DNA of 6,587 bases from NCBI GenBank assembly GCA_937975915.1, contig CALJTY010000044.1, forward strand, positions 1 through 6,587. The letters are read 5' to 3'. Below are positions 5,524 through 6,587 of this stretch, piece after piece (position 1 is the stretch's first letter; each line of letters begins with the position of its first letter). A program made the translations under genes and the position numbers. Below the pieces are notes generated by a model that had not been told where the DNA came from, searched no databases, and worked only from the letters and a program-made list of their open reading frames with translations. This DNA comes from an uncultured Acidimicrobiaceae bacterium (GTDB lineage Bacteria > Actinomycetota > Acidimicrobiia > Acidimicrobiales > RAAP-2).

Positions 5524-5978
5524 TAGAAAGGCTCCTCATCAAATGCATAGGTAGATGGTTCGTTTGAAGCAGGTCGTGGTGTTGGACGGTCTCCTGAAGA
5601 GAAGTTGCCACCCTCAGCACGAGGTGTCTTGGTTACTACTGCAGTTGCGTAGCGCAACGATGGTGCAATTTCATCTGCGGCGATTTCAACAATCGAGCGC
5701 TTGTCACCATTGTCTGTTTCCCAGCTGCGCTGCTCGAGGCGTCCCGTAACAATTACGCGAGCACCCTTCTGCACCGAGTTAGCTGCGTTCTCTGCCATTG
5801 GCCCGTAAGCCGAGACTTCGAAGTATGAAACGCGCTCTTCCCATTCCTGGGTCTGACGATTCTGCCAGCGGCGGTTTACGGCGATGGAAAGACGAAGTGC
5901 AGCTTGACCTGAGTTCAAGAACTTCAGTTCAGGGTCACGCGTAACGTTTCCAACGACGGTAATAGTGTTATCGGCCAT
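5523..5978 (-). CDS. ssb: Single-stranded DNA-binding protein SSB
   Basis: SSB coats single-stranded DNA during replication, repair and recombination and recruits partner proteins through its C-terminal tip. At 151 residues it has an OB-fold (about 1-110) starting NTITVVGNVTRDPELKF and including aromatic residues likely to stack on DNA (W38, W46, F53, W86). A flexible Gly/Pro/Ser/Thr-rich linker (about 111-143) leads to an acidic tip ending FDEEPF, a variant of the usual DDDIPF. The protein probably acts as a tetramer, as family members do. The start is supported by AAGGA (plus strand 5986-5990), seven bases before the ATG. It lies between rpsF and rpsR, the widespread bacterial arrangement that ties SSB output to ribosomal protein synthesis. 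Its last codons carry the ribosome binding site for rpsR. Confidence 0.97.
   Translation of the reverse strand: MADNTITVVGNVTRDPELKFLNSGQAALRLSIAVNRRWQNRQTQEWEERVSYFEVSAYGPMAENAANSVQKGARVIVTGRLEQRSWETDNGDKRSIVEIAADEIAPSLRYATAVVTKTPRAEGGNFSSGDRPTPRPASNEPSTYAFDEEPF
5532..5536 (-). promoter_or_regulatory. Shine-Dalgarno of rpsR embedded in the ssb acidic-tip codons
   Basis: AGGAG on the minus strand is formed within the GAT GAG GAG codons of the SSB ending DEEPF, and lies eight bases before the rpsR ATG. The ssb stop and rpsR start share one A (TAATG), which predicts termination-reinitiation coupling. Confidence 0.85.
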
Positions 5979-6007
5979 TTCAATTTCCTTTTCTCTAAGC
6001 GACGAAC

Positions 6008-6322
6008 TTATGCCTTGGCCGTAACACGGCTGGCACGTTCGTTGCGTCGTAGGACCTTGAAGCGAAGGACTTCGTCTGAAAGTGTCAAGATGCGGTCGAG
6101 TTCAGAAACTGTCTCGTTCACACCATTGAATTCAACCAAAACGTAGTAACCCTCTTTGCGCTTGTTGATCTCGTACGCCAGGGGACGCTTCCCCCAACGG
6201 TCGATAGCGCCCGGTGTTCCACCATTATTTCGGATTGTTTCAAGTGCACGGTCAAGTGCAACCTGGATTGTCTGTGCATCGACGGTTACGTCGAACACGA
6301 TCATTGATTCATATGCCCTCAT
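6008..6322 (-). CDS. rpsF: 30S ribosomal protein bS6
   Basis: A 104-residue bS6, close to the usual 95-100 in this group and without the long acidic tail seen in E. coli. MRAYESMIVF begins the first strand of the ferredoxin-like fold. The family motif WGKRPLAYEINKRKEGYY (43-60) and the C-terminal RFKVLRRNE (87-95) are present. bS6 forms a heterodimer with bS18 on the 30S platform, and bS18 is encoded two genes downstream. An AAGGA (plus strand 6332-6336) lies nine bases before the ATG. It is the first gene of the operon, followed by a 29-base gap to ssb. The leader upstream can fold into competing hairpins, which fits the known autoregulation of this operon by the bS6:bS18 complex in other bacteria. 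Confidence 0.98.
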   Translation of the reverse strand: MRAYESMIVFDVTVDAQTIQVALDRALETIRNNGGTPGAIDRWGKRPLAYEINKRKEGYYVLVEFNGVNETVSELDRILTLSDEVLRFKVLRRNERASRVTAKA

Positions 6323-6337
6323 AGAGCTTTTTCCTTT

Positions 6338-6382
6338 CCCTCTGGTCCGACTAGGTCGGGCTCTGCGGAAAACAGAGCAGGG
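6338..6382 (-). ncRNA. Structured rpsF leader, candidate bS6:bS18-responsive RNA with two alternative folds
   Basis: On the minus strand, fold A is a three-way junction. Its outer stem is CCCU/AGGG (6379-6382 with 6338-6341). Hairpin GCUCUG/CAGAGC (6373-6378 with 6360-6365) has a 7-base loop, and hairpin CCGAC/GUCGG (6355-6359 with 6347-6351) has a 3-base loop. In fold B the same CUCUG (6373-6377) instead pairs with a second CAGAG (6340-6344), and UCCG (6366-6369) pairs with CGGA (6346-6349), which breaks both hairpins. The structure ends one base before the start of the rpsF ribosome binding region. Leaders of rpsF operons bound by the bS6:bS18 complex are known elsewhere. I did not confirm a match to that published motif, so identity with it is inference. 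Confidence 0.4.
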
Positions 6383-6409
6383 TATGTAGTTACTTCCCTA
6401 CGTATGTAG
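6382..6409. repeat. Direct repeat GTATGTAG x2, 20 bp apart, across the rpsF promoter area
   Basis: GTATGTAG occurs at 6382-6389 and again at 6402-6409 (plus strand), a start-to-start distance of 20 bp or about two DNA turns. The second copy overlaps a short inverted repeat, CCTAC-GTAT-GTAGG (6397-6410). The copies would flank the candidate -10 of rpsF, which would suit a protein binding on one face of the DNA. They are short and may be chance. Confidence 0.35.
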
Positions 6410-6418
6410 GAAGGTCAA
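6390..6418 (-). promoter_or_regulatory. Candidate rpsF operon promoter
   Basis: A good -35-like TTGACC (6413-6418, minus strand) is followed after 17 bases by AAGTAA (6390-6395), a poor -10. Initiation would then fall near 6383, just upstream of the structured leader. The -35 is convincing but the -10 is weak, so the true hexamer could be shifted by a few bases. Confidence 0.3.
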
Positions 6419-6425
6419 CTCTACT

Positions 6426-6443
6426 CCAAAAGCCTGATTTTGG
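6426..6443 (-). terminator. Small hairpin directly after panB, weak terminator candidate
   Basis: CCAAAA and TTTTGG form a perfect 6-bp stem with a 6-base loop, beginning at the base after the panB stop codon. It is A-T rich and no T run follows, so it is unlikely to stop transcription well. Read-through from panB into the S6 operon is possible. Confidence 0.3.
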
Positions 6444-6587
6444 CTAGTTGAGCAGTTCGCCTGGGTTGGCGTAAACCTCTGATTCACTAGGAAATGAACC
6501 ATTTCTGACGTCAGAGGCGTACTGGGCAACCGCATCAGTAATGGCCTTTCCAATGTCGGCGTACTGGCGAACAAACTTGGCCGGCTT
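6444..6587 (-). CDS. panB: C-terminal end of 3-methyl-2-oxobutanoate hydroxymethyltransferase PanB (partial)
   Basis: The frame enters from the right edge and ends at TAG (6444-6446), giving the last 47 residues. PAKFVRQYADIGKAITDAVAQYASDVRNGSFPS fits the C-terminal helix of PanB, where K-F-V-R-x-Y-A-D is followed by an amphipathic helix and then D/E-V-x-x-G-x-F-P. PanB adds a hydroxymethyl group from 5,10-methylene-tetrahydrofolate to 2-oxoisovalerate, the first committed step of pantothenate and CoA synthesis. The usual E-H-S-F ending is replaced here by ESEVYANPGELLN. The active-site residues lie outside the window. It is on the same strand as, and upstream of, the S6 operon. Confidence 0.85.
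   Translation of the reverse strand, partial: KPAKFVRQYADIGKAITDAVAQYASDVRNGSFPSESEVYANPGELLN

Overview
The window is a stretch of ordinary bacterial housekeeping chromosome, almost wholly coding, with G+C that looks close to balanced. The gene content and protein style suggest an actinobacterium. The evidence is the RlmN core (SSQAGCAMGCTFCATGQAG), the rpsF-ssb-rpsR-rplI cluster with dnaB behind it, and start sites with a TANNNT -10 box six bases before the ATG and no Shine-Dalgarno sequence. My best guess is a moderate-GC aquatic Acidimicrobiia-like lineage. That placement is inference from protein flavour and was not tested.

Layout from left to right: (1) the last 44 codons of a plus-strand membrane protein, probably an MFS transporter, run 23 bp into the end of minus-strand rlmN (23S rRNA/tRNA adenine-C2 methyltransferase). 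(2) A 90-bp divergent intergenic region separates rlmN from a plus-strand SDR enzyme of the 3-hydroxyacyl-CoA dehydrogenase type 2 (HSD10-like) kind, which is closed by a strong intrinsic terminator. (3) A second plus-strand SDR of the retinol-dehydrogenase-like type starts about 20 bp after that terminator's stem. Its stop codon abuts the stop codon of minus-strand dnaB with no base between them. (4) Minus-strand dnaB (replicative helicase) is separated from the upstream S6 operon by 161 bp that hold a 14-bp perfect inverted repeat and a candidate dnaB promoter. (5) The S6 operon rpsF-ssb-rpsR-rplI runs on the minus strand with tight coupling: a 29-nt gap, then a 1-nt overlap, then a 4-nt overlap. 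It has a structured leader. (6) The last 47 codons of minus-strand panB (pantothenate synthesis) lie upstream of the operon at the right edge.

The right half is one translation/replication block: two 30S proteins (bS6 and bS18, which bind as a pair on the ribosome), one 50S protein (bL9), single-stranded DNA-binding protein and the fork helicase. The left half holds rRNA modification and two dehydrogenases, one of which probably acts in acyl-CoA oxidation.

I found no CRISPR, phage, transposon, toxin-antitoxin or defence genes and no evidence of a new multi-gene system. The most interesting points are small: a leader upstream of rpsF with two mutually exclusive folds, a bS18 with a long RG-rich then acidic tail, an SSB C-terminal tip whose codons also form the rpsR Shine-Dalgarno, and two likely leaderless genes with identical -10-to-ATG spacing.
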